Shown here piece by piece: positions 7,127-15,257 of a stretch of DNA of 28,777 bases. Below the pieces are notes generated by a model, which saw nothing but the letters and a program-made list of their open reading frames with translations, was not told the DNA's origin and ran no database searches. The position numbers and the translations under genes are program-made. Every line of letters begins with the position of its first letter. Position 1 is the stretch's first letter. Source of the DNA: Methanosarcina sp. UBA289 (GTDB lineage: Archaea; Halobacteriota; Methanosarcinia; Methanosarcinales; Methanosarcinaceae); contig DAKJ01000007.1 in NCBI GenBank assembly GCA_002496565.1, positions 1 through 28,777 of the forward strand, given 5' to 3'.

Positions 7127-7682
7127 TTTCTTCTTTCCTTATGCTATAAACTTAGGGCTGCTACTTAAGACTTCAGGCAGGTTTTATCTCGTTTCAGTAT
7201 AAAAAGTGAAATGTAACAACTTTTCATAAAAGCAAAAATATAATTAATGGTGGTGTAATACAAAATATTTATATTAGAGAGAAAATTAACTGGAAGAAAT
7301 TTTTATGCTATCTAATACATTGCTCCAATAGAGCTAGTAACCTTTAATTGGATGAATACATTAATTGTGGAAACTATTCGAAAGGTAACCATATCAATGC
7401 ACAAATGTGAACTCGGGCCGGATCTTCCTGAGGAAAAAATTTATAGATGAAGATTAGACCTCGGAAAGTCAAAAAATCTGTTCATTGACCGAAAAATAAA
7501 ACTTTAAAAATAGAATGATTAAAAAGAATTTTCAGGACTCTATTGAAGTTATCAGTAGAAAATAATGTAATAATGTGGCATTATATAATCATAGTTTACT
7601 ATATATAGGAAACTGTTTGCAAGAACGTGGATACCTACTGATTGAATATCATAATTTACGTTTAAGAGTTACAGGTGAGCTG
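7127..7682. other. Long AT-rich spacer upstream of the ferredoxin gene
   Basis: About 550 bp separate tes from the ferredoxin. The A/T-rich stretches around 7263-7277 (AAATATTTATATTA type) and 7438-7446 could be promoter elements. The ferredoxin-reductase pair therefore probably has its own promoter rather than reading through from tes. The ferredoxin frame is open upstream to about 7575, but the extra residues do not look like ferredoxin. Confidence 0.45.
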
Positions 7683-7859
7683 GTGAGCATTCAAATAAAC
7701 AAATATAAATGTGGATACTGTGGTGCCTGTGTGGGAGTCTGCCCTAAGGGAGCACTTGAACTTGTAGAGACCTGGGTTGAAGTAGATGGAAATACGTGCA
7801 TATCATGTGGGATATGCGATCGCATCTGCCCTGTGGGAGCAATTGAGGTAATAAAATGA
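7683..7859 (+). CDS. 2[4Fe-4S] ferredoxin, likely electron donor to the lipid reductase
   Basis: A 58-residue ferredoxin with two complete cluster motifs: CGYCGACVGVCP (C-x2-C-x2-C-x3-C-P) near the N-terminus and CISCGICDRICP near the C-terminus. I chose the GTG at 7683 because the protein then starts right before the first cluster, as expected for this family. It also has a ribosome-binding-like AGGTGAG at 7673-7679. The frame continues upstream to 7575 but with non-ferredoxin sequence. The stop overlaps the start of the geranylgeranyl reductase by 4 bp (ATGA), indicating translational coupling. The M. acetivorans counterpart MA1485 is reported to support full reduction of lipids by MA1484. 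Supply of electrons to Tes as well is an inference. Confidence 0.85.
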   Translation: MSIQINKYKCGYCGACVGVCPKGALELVETWVEVDGNTCISCGICDRICPVGAIEVIK

Positions 7860-9079
7860 AGGACATGTATGATGTTTTAGTGATAGGTGCCGGTCCTGCA
7901 GGTTCCATTGCTGCCAGAACCGCAGCCGAGAAAGGGCTGGATGTACTTTTAATCGAGAAACGTCAGGAAATAGGTGATCCTGTACGCTGTGCCGAAGGGG
8001 TGGGCAAAGAATATCTCAAAAAACACGTGGAAATTGACAAGAAATGGATTTGCGCTGACGTTAAAGCTTCCTATATTCACGCACCGGACGGAACAAGGAT
8101 AGTGATGGCAGAGGAAATCTCTGGTGGGGAAGTAGGTTACGTCCTTGAGAGAAAAGTATTTGATCGGACCCTTGCAGAACAGGCTGCCGAAGCCGGGGCA
8201 GAAGTGAGAGTAAAAACCAGAGCAACTGGTCTGATCATTGAAGACGATTATGTCAAAGGAGCCAGGCTCATGCATCTCGGAAAAGAATATGATGTGCGGG
8301 CCAAGATAGTAATAGGTGCTGATGGGGTCGAATCAAAGGTAGGTAGATGGGCAGGCATCGATACTTCTTTAAAGCCGATAGACGTAGAAACCTGCGCCCA
8401 GTACCTTATAGCTGGAGCGAATATAGAGCAAGATCATTGCGAATTTTACATAGGAAATGAGATCGCACCGGGGGGCTATATATGGATCTTTCCGAAAGGC
8501 GCAGGCAAAGCCAATGTAGGTATTGGAATTCTCGGGAGCAAGACTGGAAAATTCAAGCCAAGACCTGTAGATTATCTTAACAGGTTTATGGAAAAGAAAT
8601 TCCCCGATGCCAGGATAGTCGAGATGGTCTTCGGAGGAGTTCCGGTTTCAGGAAGCATTGAGAAAACTTCCACTAACGGGTTGATGCTAATCGGAGACGC
8701 TGCCCGCCAGTCTGACCCGATCACAGGTGGCGGAATTCTCAACGCAATGGATGCCGGAAAGCTGGCAGGAGAAGCTGCGTATGCAGCTATATCCGCAGGG
8801 GATGTTTCCTTTGAAAAACTCGAAGAAATTTATGAGAAGCCGTGGAGGGCAACCATAGGGCATGAAATCGACATGAGTCTCGTCGTGAAGAATTGCTTTA
8901 TCAATCTAAGCGATGAAAACCTGAATTCGCTTGCACATTCTCTGAAGGACGTAAAATTTGAGAGAATGAGCCTTCTTGACCTGCTACAGGCTCTCTTTAA
9001 AGCCAATAAAAAACTTCTCTGGGATCTTCGAGTACTTTTCAAAGACGCCGCAAAAGAAGTGGTAAAGAATAAAATGTAA
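7856..9079 (+). CDS. Geranylgeranyl reductase, FAD-dependent (archaeol lipid saturation)
   Basis: A 407-residue flavoprotein that hydrogenates the geranylgeranyl chains of archaeal ether lipids. The Rossmann FAD motif GAGPAG is at residues 11-16. A conserved Cys lies at position 45 in GDPVRCAEGVG. The family motif Y-x-W-x-F-P is at 208-213 (YIWIFP), and the second FAD motif GDAARQSDPITGGG is at 280-293. Length is as in characterised archaeal reductases. It overlaps the ferredoxin stop codon by 4 bp, so the two are coexpressed. The counterpart in M. acetivorans is MA1484, which needs the neighbouring ferredoxin for full activity. An in-frame ATG at 7865 is an alternative start that loses only three residues. 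Confidence 0.92.
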   Translation: MKDMYDVLVIGAGPAGSIAARTAAEKGLDVLLIEKRQEIGDPVRCAEGVGKEYLKKHVEIDKKWICADVKASYIHAPDGTRIVMAEEISGGEVGYVLERKVFDRTLAEQAAEAGAEVRVKTRATGLIIEDDYVKGARLMHLGKEYDVRAKIVIGADGVESKVGRWAGIDTSLKPIDVETCAQYLIAGANIEQDHCEFYIGNEIAPGGYIWIFPKGAGKANVGIGILGSKTGKFKPRPVDYLNRFMEKKFPDARIVEMVFGGVPVSGSIEKTSTNGLMLIGDAARQSDPITGGGILNAMDAGKLAGEAAYAAISAGDVSFEKLEEIYEKPWRATIGHEIDMSLVVKNCFINLSDENLNSLAHSLKDVKFERMSLLDLLQALFKANKKLLWDLRVLFKDAAKEVVKNKM

Positions 9080-9112
9080 CGTCAAGTAAGATGTAACCCA
9101 GAGTAAGATATA

Positions 9113-9132
9113 ATGCCTGGAAATCCAGGCAT
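9113..9132. terminator. Perfect hairpin after the lipid module
   Basis: ATGCCTGG at 9113-9120 and CCAGGCAT at 9125-9132 form an 8-bp stem around the loop AAAT. It lies 34 bp downstream of the reductase stop, with pyrimidine-rich DNA after it. A 3'-end structure is likely. Confidence 0.5.
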
Positions 9133-9524
9133 CTTCCATTTATTAAACTTCCTTTTTAGCCTACCTTACAGAAACTTCCCCCATCCGAAGCCATCCAACA
9201 TTTTCCTTGGCAACCTAGCCCTTATCTTTGGTAAACTGCCGGAATTAGTCTCATTTTACTTATTTGAACCTAAAAACAACCGCCAAGGGCACTGAAAACT
9301 CAATCCGAACTATACGACCGCGTAAAGTATGGAAAATACGAAAAAACTGGCACCTATCTACAAATAAAAATCCGTAGAAATCTATCCCATAGATCAGCTC
9401 TTTTGGCTCAGCTTAGTATCTTCATCATAGTTCAGCCCTCTTGACGAACGAGGTGCGCGAAAAGGGCTCCGTCCTCCCGAGACGGGACTCGGGTGATGGA
9501 ACTAGGGTGACGGAACTAGGACGA
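9133..9524. other. Intergenic region with a locally GC-rich repeat patch
   Basis: No gene is supported between the convergent reductase and trkH genes. At 9476-9493 CCCGAG and CTCGGG form a hairpin with a 6-nt loop. Immediately after it the 14-bp unit GGGTGAyGGAACTA occurs twice in tandem (9491-9504, 9505-9518), ending next to the trkH stop. The patch stands out from the AT-rich surroundings. Confidence 0.5.
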
Positions 9525-10955
9525 TTACTTTTTCCAGAACTCAGGCGTAAAGAGAAGAATTACAGTGTAGACTTCAAGCCTACCAATCCACATATTTGCA
9601 ATCAGGACTACTTTTCCGAGAGCAGGAATTGGATCAAAACTGCCCATCGGGCCTACGACATTCAGACCTGGCCCGATATTACCGAGCGTAGCTATGGATG
9701 CAGTAAATGAAGTTATGATGTCCATACCCAGAAACGAAAGAACCAGGGAGCTTGAGAGAAAGACAAGCAGATAGATGACAACAAATGAAACAATCGAGTT
9801 GACAATCTCCTCGGGCACTTTCTTATTGTTAAATTTGACACCTTTAATGGCTTTGGGATGAAGGGCTTTGAACAGCTCTACCCGGCTGTGTTTGAGAAGA
9901 ATAAGAATGCGCACAACCTTGATACCTCCACCGGTAGAACCGGCGCATGCTCCAATAAACATCACTATGATAAGTATCATTTTCGCGGATTGGGACCAGA
10001 GATTAAAATCTGTTGTCGCAAACCCTGTACTTGTTATGATTGTAACTACCTGAAAGATTGCAAATCTGAAAGAATCAGGAAGGCTTGTGCCAATATCCCT
10101 CCAGAGCAGGAAGGTAAGAAGCCCGCTTGCTGCAAGGACAAGAAAAGTATAGAATCGAAACTCTTCGTCTTTAAAAAGGAGATTTTTGTCTACGTATATT
10201 GCTCGATAGTAGAGAGCAAAGTTTGCACCGGCCACGAACGTAAAGAAAGTTATTATGTATTCAACAAGAGGGCTATTAAACTCTCCAACACTCAGCGCGT
10301 AGTTCGAGAAACCCCCACAAGCCATTGTAGCAAACATATGGTTAAGCGCGTCATAAAGGGATACTCCCGCAAGCAGGAGAGAGACAACCATAAGGAAAGA
10401 AATTAAGAAATAAACCGTCCAGAGAATTCTTGCGGTTTCCCTTATTCTTGGCTTCAACTTGTCCTCGGTAGGCCCAGGCGCTTCAGCCCGGAAAAGCTGG
10501 CGGCCTGCAACCCCAAGTTTGGGCAAGATTGCGATGAAAAGCACAATAATACCCATGCCGCCAAGCCACTGAATCATGCCTCTCCAGAAAAGGATACTTT
10601 TAGGATGGCTTTCAATATCAGTAAGAATTGTTGAACCAGTAGTTGTAAATCCAGACATGGATTCAAAAACAGCATTCAAGGGAGAAATCCCATCCATCAT
10701 AAAAGGAATTGCTCCGAAAACAGCAGCTGCAAGCCAGCCCAGAGCAACAATGGCAATACCCTCCTTGCGCATCCATTCATCTTCTGTTTTATAATAGAGC
10801 AGGAGAAGACCTGTTACGAGGGTTATGAGAATCGAAACCAGAAAAGGAGTTAAACTTTCCCCGTAATAATAAGCAACTCCGAGGGGGATTACCATGAACA
10901 GTCCCAGGAGCCTGAGAATCCCACCAAGCACATATAATATAACTCTAAAATTCAT
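9525..10955 (-). CDS. trkH: Trk-type potassium transporter, membrane subunit TrkH
   Basis: A 476-residue polytopic membrane protein that conducts K+ in the Trk/Ktr superfamily. Four pore-loop repeats are visible: SMSGFTTTGSTI at residues about 99-110, FATMACGGFSNYA, IITSTGFATTDF and ASIATLGNIGPGL. Each carries a glycine at the selectivity-filter position. The length and the C-terminal phrase TVILLFTPEFWKK are typical of archaeal TrkH. It lies 57 bp downstream of trkA on the same strand, so the transporter and its gating subunit form an operon. It is the only membrane partner in the window for the two TrkA proteins encoded here. Confidence 0.93.
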   Translation of the reverse strand: MNFRVILYVLGGILRLLGLFMVIPLGVAYYYGESLTPFLVSILITLVTGLLLLYYKTEDEWMRKEGIAIVALGWLAAAVFGAIPFMMDGISPLNAVFESMSGFTTTGSTILTDIESHPKSILFWRGMIQWLGGMGIIVLFIAILPKLGVAGRQLFRAEAPGPTEDKLKPRIRETARILWTVYFLISFLMVVSLLLAGVSLYDALNHMFATMACGGFSNYALSVGEFNSPLVEYIITFFTFVAGANFALYYRAIYVDKNLLFKDEEFRFYTFLVLAASGLLTFLLWRDIGTSLPDSFRFAIFQVVTIITSTGFATTDFNLWSQSAKMILIIVMFIGACAGSTGGGIKVVRILILLKHSRVELFKALHPKAIKGVKFNNKKVPEEIVNSIVSFVVIYLLVFLSSSLVLSFLGMDIITSFTASIATLGNIGPGLNVVGPMGSFDPIPALGKVVLIANMWIGRLEVYTVILLFTPEFWKK

Positions 10956-11012
10956 TGAGGATCATCTGTTTTAAAGCCTGTTAGACTTCTTTGAATTTTT
11001 CGTATTTAAACT

Positions 11013-12359
11013 TTACTTAAAAAATTTCTCAACCGCTGAAACTGCTGAAGATAGCGCAAAAACTATTACCCTATCTCCTTCCCGAATTATAGAGTCTCCT
11101 CTAGGTATGATAATATCATCATTATGAACAACGGTAGTAACGATCGCATCTTTAGGAAACTTAACTTTGTCGAGAGATTTCCCTATAATTTTTGAGTATC
11201 TTGAAGTAGTATACTCGATAATTTCTGCCTTTTCGCCTTCCAGCGTGGTAAGCTTTTCGATACCTTTTCCCATCGTGAGCTTAAGGACTTCATTTACTGT
11301 TGCTTCCCTGGGACTGACTGCCATATCAATTCCGATCATTTCAAAAAGAGGTATATAGTCCGGACGATCAGCTCTTGCAATCACTTTTTTTGCTCCCATT
11401 TGCTTTGCCAGCAGTGAACACAGAAGATTTTTTTCGTCATTGTCCGTAACTGCAAGCACAACATCCATGTCTTCAATATTTTCTTCCCTCAGAAGGTTGA
11501 CATCAGTTCCATCACCGTTTAAAATAAGGGCATTTTCCAGAATTTCAGCCACTTCTATGCAGCGACTTTTCCTGTGCTCGATAATCTTAAGGTCGGCATT
11601 CTCGTCTTTGTCTATCAGTTTAGCCAGATAAAATCCTACAATGCCGCAACCTATGAGGAGAATTCTATTTCTGTGAGGCTCCACGTTCCCGAAGATACGG
11701 TCAAGTTCCTCCAGGGCCTTAGTCTTGCCTACAACTACCATGTGGTCATTTGCGTTAATAGTGTCATTCCCATGGGGAATAACTATCTCTTGCTTCCGAA
11801 AGATTGCACTTACAATGCAGCAATCATCAAGCTTGAGATCCTGGATCTGCATTCCTACAAGTTTGCTATCAGGACGGACGGCAAATTCCATCATCTGAAC
11901 TCTTCCTCCGGCAAAGACTTCCGTATCGATGGCTGACGGGCTTGAAAGTACCTCGGCAACCTCCGACGCAAGTGCAAGTTCAGGACAAATCATGATATCG
12001 ACCCCAACCTGAGCCCTTGAGGTTATAGGCACATCGATATAATCCGGGTTACTTACCCTTGCAATTGTCTTTGTATCTCTCCAGCCGGGATGAGACTTTA
12101 TGATAAGTTTCGCAGTCATGCAGGCAACAATATTGACTTCGTCAATTCCAGTGACAGCAACAAGAATATCCACATCGTGAATAATATCGGCGAGAATATC
12201 CGCGTTTGCACCATTTCCTTCCAGAACCTGAACATCAAGTTCATCGGCCCTTCGTGCAACTTCCTCATCTTTCTCGACAACAGTTACATCGTGTGTGAGG
12301 GAAAGAAACTTTGCAATATGATATCCAACCTCGCCTGCTCCTATCACTATTGCTTTCAT
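11013..12359 (-). CDS. trkA: Trk potassium uptake regulatory subunit TrkA (RCK protein), copy 1
   Basis: A 448-residue cytosolic gating protein with two RCK_N/RCK_C halves. Nucleotide-binding glycine motifs are IGAGEVG at residues 6-12 and IGCGIVG at about 234-240. Each half has the acidic residue at the end of the second strand (VVEKD, IIEHR) that favours NAD(H). TrkA assembles on the cytoplasmic face of TrkH and gates it in response to nucleotides. The gene precedes trkH by 57 bp. A TATA-like TAATATATCC on the minus strand at 12441-12450 lies about 85 bp upstream. A paralogue of the same length and about 70% identity by eye is at 20038-21384. Confidence 0.93.
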   Translation of the reverse strand: MKAIVIGAGEVGYHIAKFLSLTHDVTVVEKDEEVARRADELDVQVLEGNGANADILADIIHDVDILVAVTGIDEVNIVACMTAKLIIKSHPGWRDTKTIARVSNPDYIDVPITSRAQVGVDIMICPELALASEVAEVLSSPSAIDTEVFAGGRVQMMEFAVRPDSKLVGMQIQDLKLDDCCIVSAIFRKQEIVIPHGNDTINANDHMVVVGKTKALEELDRIFGNVEPHRNRILLIGCGIVGFYLAKLIDKDENADLKIIEHRKSRCIEVAEILENALILNGDGTDVNLLREENIEDMDVVLAVTDNDEKNLLCSLLAKQMGAKKVIARADRPDYIPLFEMIGIDMAVSPREATVNEVLKLTMGKGIEKLTTLEGEKAEIIEYTTSRYSKIIGKSLDKVKFPKDAIVTTVVHNDDIIIPRGDSIIREGDRVIVFALSSAVSAVEKFFK

Positions 12360-12851
12360 AAGATTTCCTCAAAAAAAGCTTGATTGAGGTAAATTGACCT
12401 GCTTGCTTAAGTAGTATTTGGAAAAAGAAAAACTTGAGCTGGATATATTACTAAGGAAGAATCTTTCTGTAGATTAATATCTCAGTATTCAGAGTGTTTA
12501 ATGCCTAAGTTTTTCTAAAAAATTGAAATTATATGGAATTGTAAAATAACCTGATTTTTCGATCCTGATCCTTTATTAAAAGTCTGCCATTCCCAAAATT
12601 CAATTAATGAGCTGAGGCAAAAATCCCAAATTGCTTCTCTGAGTCTTGTGGTCTTAATAACCAATTGGGCTTCAGATAATGAATCAGCCAGCGTATTGTC
12701 AAAGTAAGGTGATAACTTGACTTTTATATAAAATAGACATTTTCATATAGGAAAGGAAATAATACATTCTATAATCATTGTTGCCTTTAGAAAACATAAT
12801 ATGGGATATTTTTGAAAAATAGATCTTTTTAAAGATTAACTTTATAATCTA
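12360..12851. other. Divergent promoter region between trkA and the winged-helix gene
   Basis: About 490 bp of AT-rich DNA between divergently transcribed genes. The minus-strand TATA-like element at 12441-12450 probably serves trkA. Near the other end, AATAGATCTTTTTAAAGATT at about 12820-12839 includes the inverted repeat ATCTTTTTAAAGAT, close to where regulatory DNA for the plus-strand gene would lie. No coding frame is supported. Confidence 0.45.
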
Positions 12852-13097
12852 TTGTGGGGAGGAGTCAGTATTAAGAGAAGAAGCAAGACTGATATTGCAG
12901 AAGAGATTTTAAGAGTAGCAATGAACGGGGCGAATAAAACTCACATTGTATACGAGGCAAATGTCAACTTTAATATTGCCTCGAAATATCTGGAAATGTT
13001 GAACAAAAAAGAACTAATAAGGCATGAGAATGGTTTTTTCATTACTACTGATAAGGGAAAAGTTTTTCAGGAAATTGCTAAAGAACTAAAACTTTAA
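12852..13097 (+). CDS. Small winged-helix DNA-binding protein
   Basis: About 76-81 residues that read as a single winged helix (archaeal HTH_45-like). Helix one is SKTDIAEEILRVAMNGANKT, the recognition helix spans NFNIASKYLEMLNKKELI, and the wing is RHENGFFITTDKGKVF. Such proteins are usually dimeric transcription factors. The N-terminus is unresolved. The frame is open from a TTG at 12852, but a very strong GGGGAGGAG (12856-12864) lies inside that stretch, and the codon at proper distance behind it is ATT at 12870. It diverges from trkA-trkH and converges on kdpD, so it is a candidate regulator of potassium uptake. This is inference from position only. Confidence 0.75.
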   Translation: MWGGVSIKRRSKTDIAEEILRVAMNGANKTHIVYEANVNFNIASKYLEMLNKKELIRHENGFFITTDKGKVFQEIAKELKL

Positions 13098-13301
13098 ACT
13101 TATTTACTAATCTTTTATTTTTTATTACAATCGGACATGCAAAGCCTGCGCTTATTTATAGAGCTCATTCTAAAATCAATTTTATTTTCAAGCAAGATTT
13201 CAGAACTATTTTCCCAGAGCTATTTTCCATCACCATAAACATTATTAATAGTTCGGAATATGAGATTCAGAGTAGCAATTTTGAGTTTTGGGATCAGCTT
13301 A

Positions 13302-15257
13302 TCATAAGCGTTCGAGTGCAAGAGCCCCAAGGAACGCCATTGTTTCAAATATCTCTTTATTTTCCGGAATTAAAGCCTCATCAGGTTTGTCAAAGATGAA
13401 AGCCATAATCCCAAAAACTGTTCTCTGAGTTTTAAGAGGTATATAATATCCCTTTCCTGCAGGAAGATTATCTGTTCCGTGGCCAGCTGGCTGACCATTT
13501 TTGTAAGCCCATAGGGCAATTGCCTTTTCTTTGTCGTCAAAGGGATACAAAGCGTCACCTGCTCCAATCTGGAGCCCTGACGGGCCGGGTACAAGTACTG
13601 AAAAGATACCTGGTGCAAAATTATGCATTTGATCAGCAAGAGTTTCGAAGACTTCTTGCTGTGTTTTTGCCTCCACAAGTCCACGGGAAAGGCCTGACGT
13701 TGCTTCTACTTCGACTTCGCTTTGCCAGATCTGAGGTAGAAGATGACGCAGCCGGGTTGCAAGACTACTGATTATGAGGGCAATAGCAACGTACCCGATA
13801 AAAGCAATGAAATATTCCCAGTCATGGACAGAGATCGTATAGTAAGGATGGACAAAAAGGAAATCGAAGGCAAGAATGCTTACGAATGCCGTAAACAGAG
13901 CTACTCTGCGCCTGAAAAAGAAAGCAGACACAATGACTGGAAAAAGCTGGATTATCAGCAGATTTGAAGGCCCAATAACTTCTCTAAGGAGAAAATTGAC
14001 ACCAGCCACAGCTGTGATCAGGATGATACTGATTACATATTCCGCTGTGAAATAGAGTGGGATTTGCCGTTTAAGAGATATGTGAGCACTGCTTCCTTTT
14101 GGCTCGTACAAATGGACATCAATGCCGTGTGACTGCCGGATCACCCTGTATACCGGAGAGGAAAATATATCTAGTCCATGTGGTTTTCCGAGCATTATCA
14201 TGCTGACATTGCTTCGCCGGGCATAACGTATAATCTCTTCAGCTATATCACTTCCACGATACCGAACTATCCTCCCACCAAGTCTTCTACCTGTCTCAAG
14301 AGACTGATTCAGCCAAGTACGTTCCTGAGAAGATAAAGCCCTATTACCACCGACATCTACCGAAAATACAATAAAATCAGCATCGAATCTGGCTGCAAGC
14401 CTGGATGCTGCCCTTACCATATGTTCTGCTGTCGGACCTGGACGGATACAGGCAAGGAGCCTTTCTGCTGCCGGCCACGGTCCCGGAATAGCTCGTGTCC
14501 TCATGTAGTCTATCATTCTTTTATCGGTATATTCCGCCATATATCGCAGAGCAAGCTGGCGGAGTGCAAGGAGGTTTCCGGTTCTGAAGAAACGCTGGAC
14601 AGCGGCTTCAGCCATATCCTTTACATAGACCTTCCCGGCTTTGAGGCGAATATTCAGTTCTTCCGGAGTGATGTCAATTAACCGAACCTCATCAGCATCA
14701 GAAAAGAAAGTATCCGGAACAGTTTCAGACACTCTGATGCCTGTTATCTGGGCAACGGCATCGTTCTGGCTTTCAATATGCTGGATATTGACAGTCGTAT
14801 AAACTGATATTCCTGCTTGCAGAAGCTCTTCTACATCCTGATACCGCTTCACATGTCTGCTGCCTGGAGCATTGGTATGGGCTAACTCATCGACAAGAAC
14901 AATTTGGGGGTGGCGTCGGATAACCGCATCGAGATCTATCTCCCTGAGAATGAGATTCTGATATTTGATGGAGACTGCAGGAATGACTTCAAAATTCTCT
15001 ACCAGGGCATTAGTCTCAGGTCTATCATGAGTCTCTATATAGCCGATTACGACATCTTTTCCTTCCCGTTTCCGCTGAAGGGCATCTTCGAGCATTGAAT
15101 ATGTTTTCCCAACACCTGCGGAGTAGCCAAGGTAAACTGTCAATGTCCCTTCATTTGCTTTTTTCTCATCACGACGAGCGATGAAGAGTAAATCTTCAGC
15201 TCGCGGCCTGCCTTCAGCCTCATCATATCGATCGTGTTCCATAGTCTCCTCATTCAC
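13302..15257 (-). CDS. kdpD: KdpD-type sensor lacking the histidine-kinase domain
   Basis: A 651-residue protein, against about 890 for full-length KdpD. Visible domains are the KdpD N-terminal nucleotide-binding region with Walker A GYSAGVGKT (44-52) and Walker B-like LVDELAHTNAPGSRHVKRYQ (121-140), and a universal-stress-protein-like domain (about 250-370). A four-helix DUF4118 membrane part (about 400-500) and a GAF-like domain ending ALALERL follow. The frame then stops, exactly where the dimerisation/phosphoacceptor helices would start. The 204 bp beyond the stop encode no kinase remnant, and no kdpE is in the window. The start overlaps the kdpC stop by 4 bp. It is probably a K+/turgor sensor acting by something other than classical phosphotransfer. 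Confidence 0.88.
   Translation of the reverse strand: MNEETMEHDRYDEAEGRPRAEDLLFIARRDEKKANEGTLTVYLGYSAGVGKTYSMLEDALQRKREGKDVVIGYIETHDRPETNALVENFEVIPAVSIKYQNLILREIDLDAVIRRHPQIVLVDELAHTNAPGSRHVKRYQDVEELLQAGISVYTTVNIQHIESQNDAVAQITGIRVSETVPDTFFSDADEVRLIDITPEELNIRLKAGKVYVKDMAEAAVQRFFRTGNLLALRQLALRYMAEYTDKRMIDYMRTRAIPGPWPAAERLLACIRPGPTAEHMVRAASRLAARFDADFIVFSVDVGGNRALSSQERTWLNQSLETGRRLGGRIVRYRGSDIAEEIIRYARRSNVSMIMLGKPHGLDIFSSPVYRVIRQSHGIDVHLYEPKGSSAHISLKRQIPLYFTAEYVISIILITAVAGVNFLLREVIGPSNLLIIQLFPVIVSAFFFRRRVALFTAFVSILAFDFLFVHPYYTISVHDWEYFIAFIGYVAIALIISSLATRLRHLLPQIWQSEVEVEATSGLSRGLVEAKTQQEVFETLADQMHNFAPGIFSVLVPGPSGLQIGAGDALYPFDDKEKAIALWAYKNGQPAGHGTDNLPAGKGYYIPLKTQRTVFGIMAFIFDKPDEALIPENKEIFETMAFLGALALERL

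Noticed and set aside
7575..7682. 36-residue N-terminal extension of the ferredoxin from an upstream ATG
   Set aside because: The residues have no ferredoxin character and the GTG at 7683, behind AGGTGAG, gives a normal-sized protein.
9858..10406. 182-codon plus-strand frame opposite trkH
   Set aside because: Antisense to an intact TrkH; composition is that of a reverse-strand artefact.
13098..13301. Possible frameshifted kinase domain downstream of kdpD
   Set aside because: The spacer is only 204 bp and no frame shows H-box, N-box or G-box motifs, so KdpD is genuinely short here.
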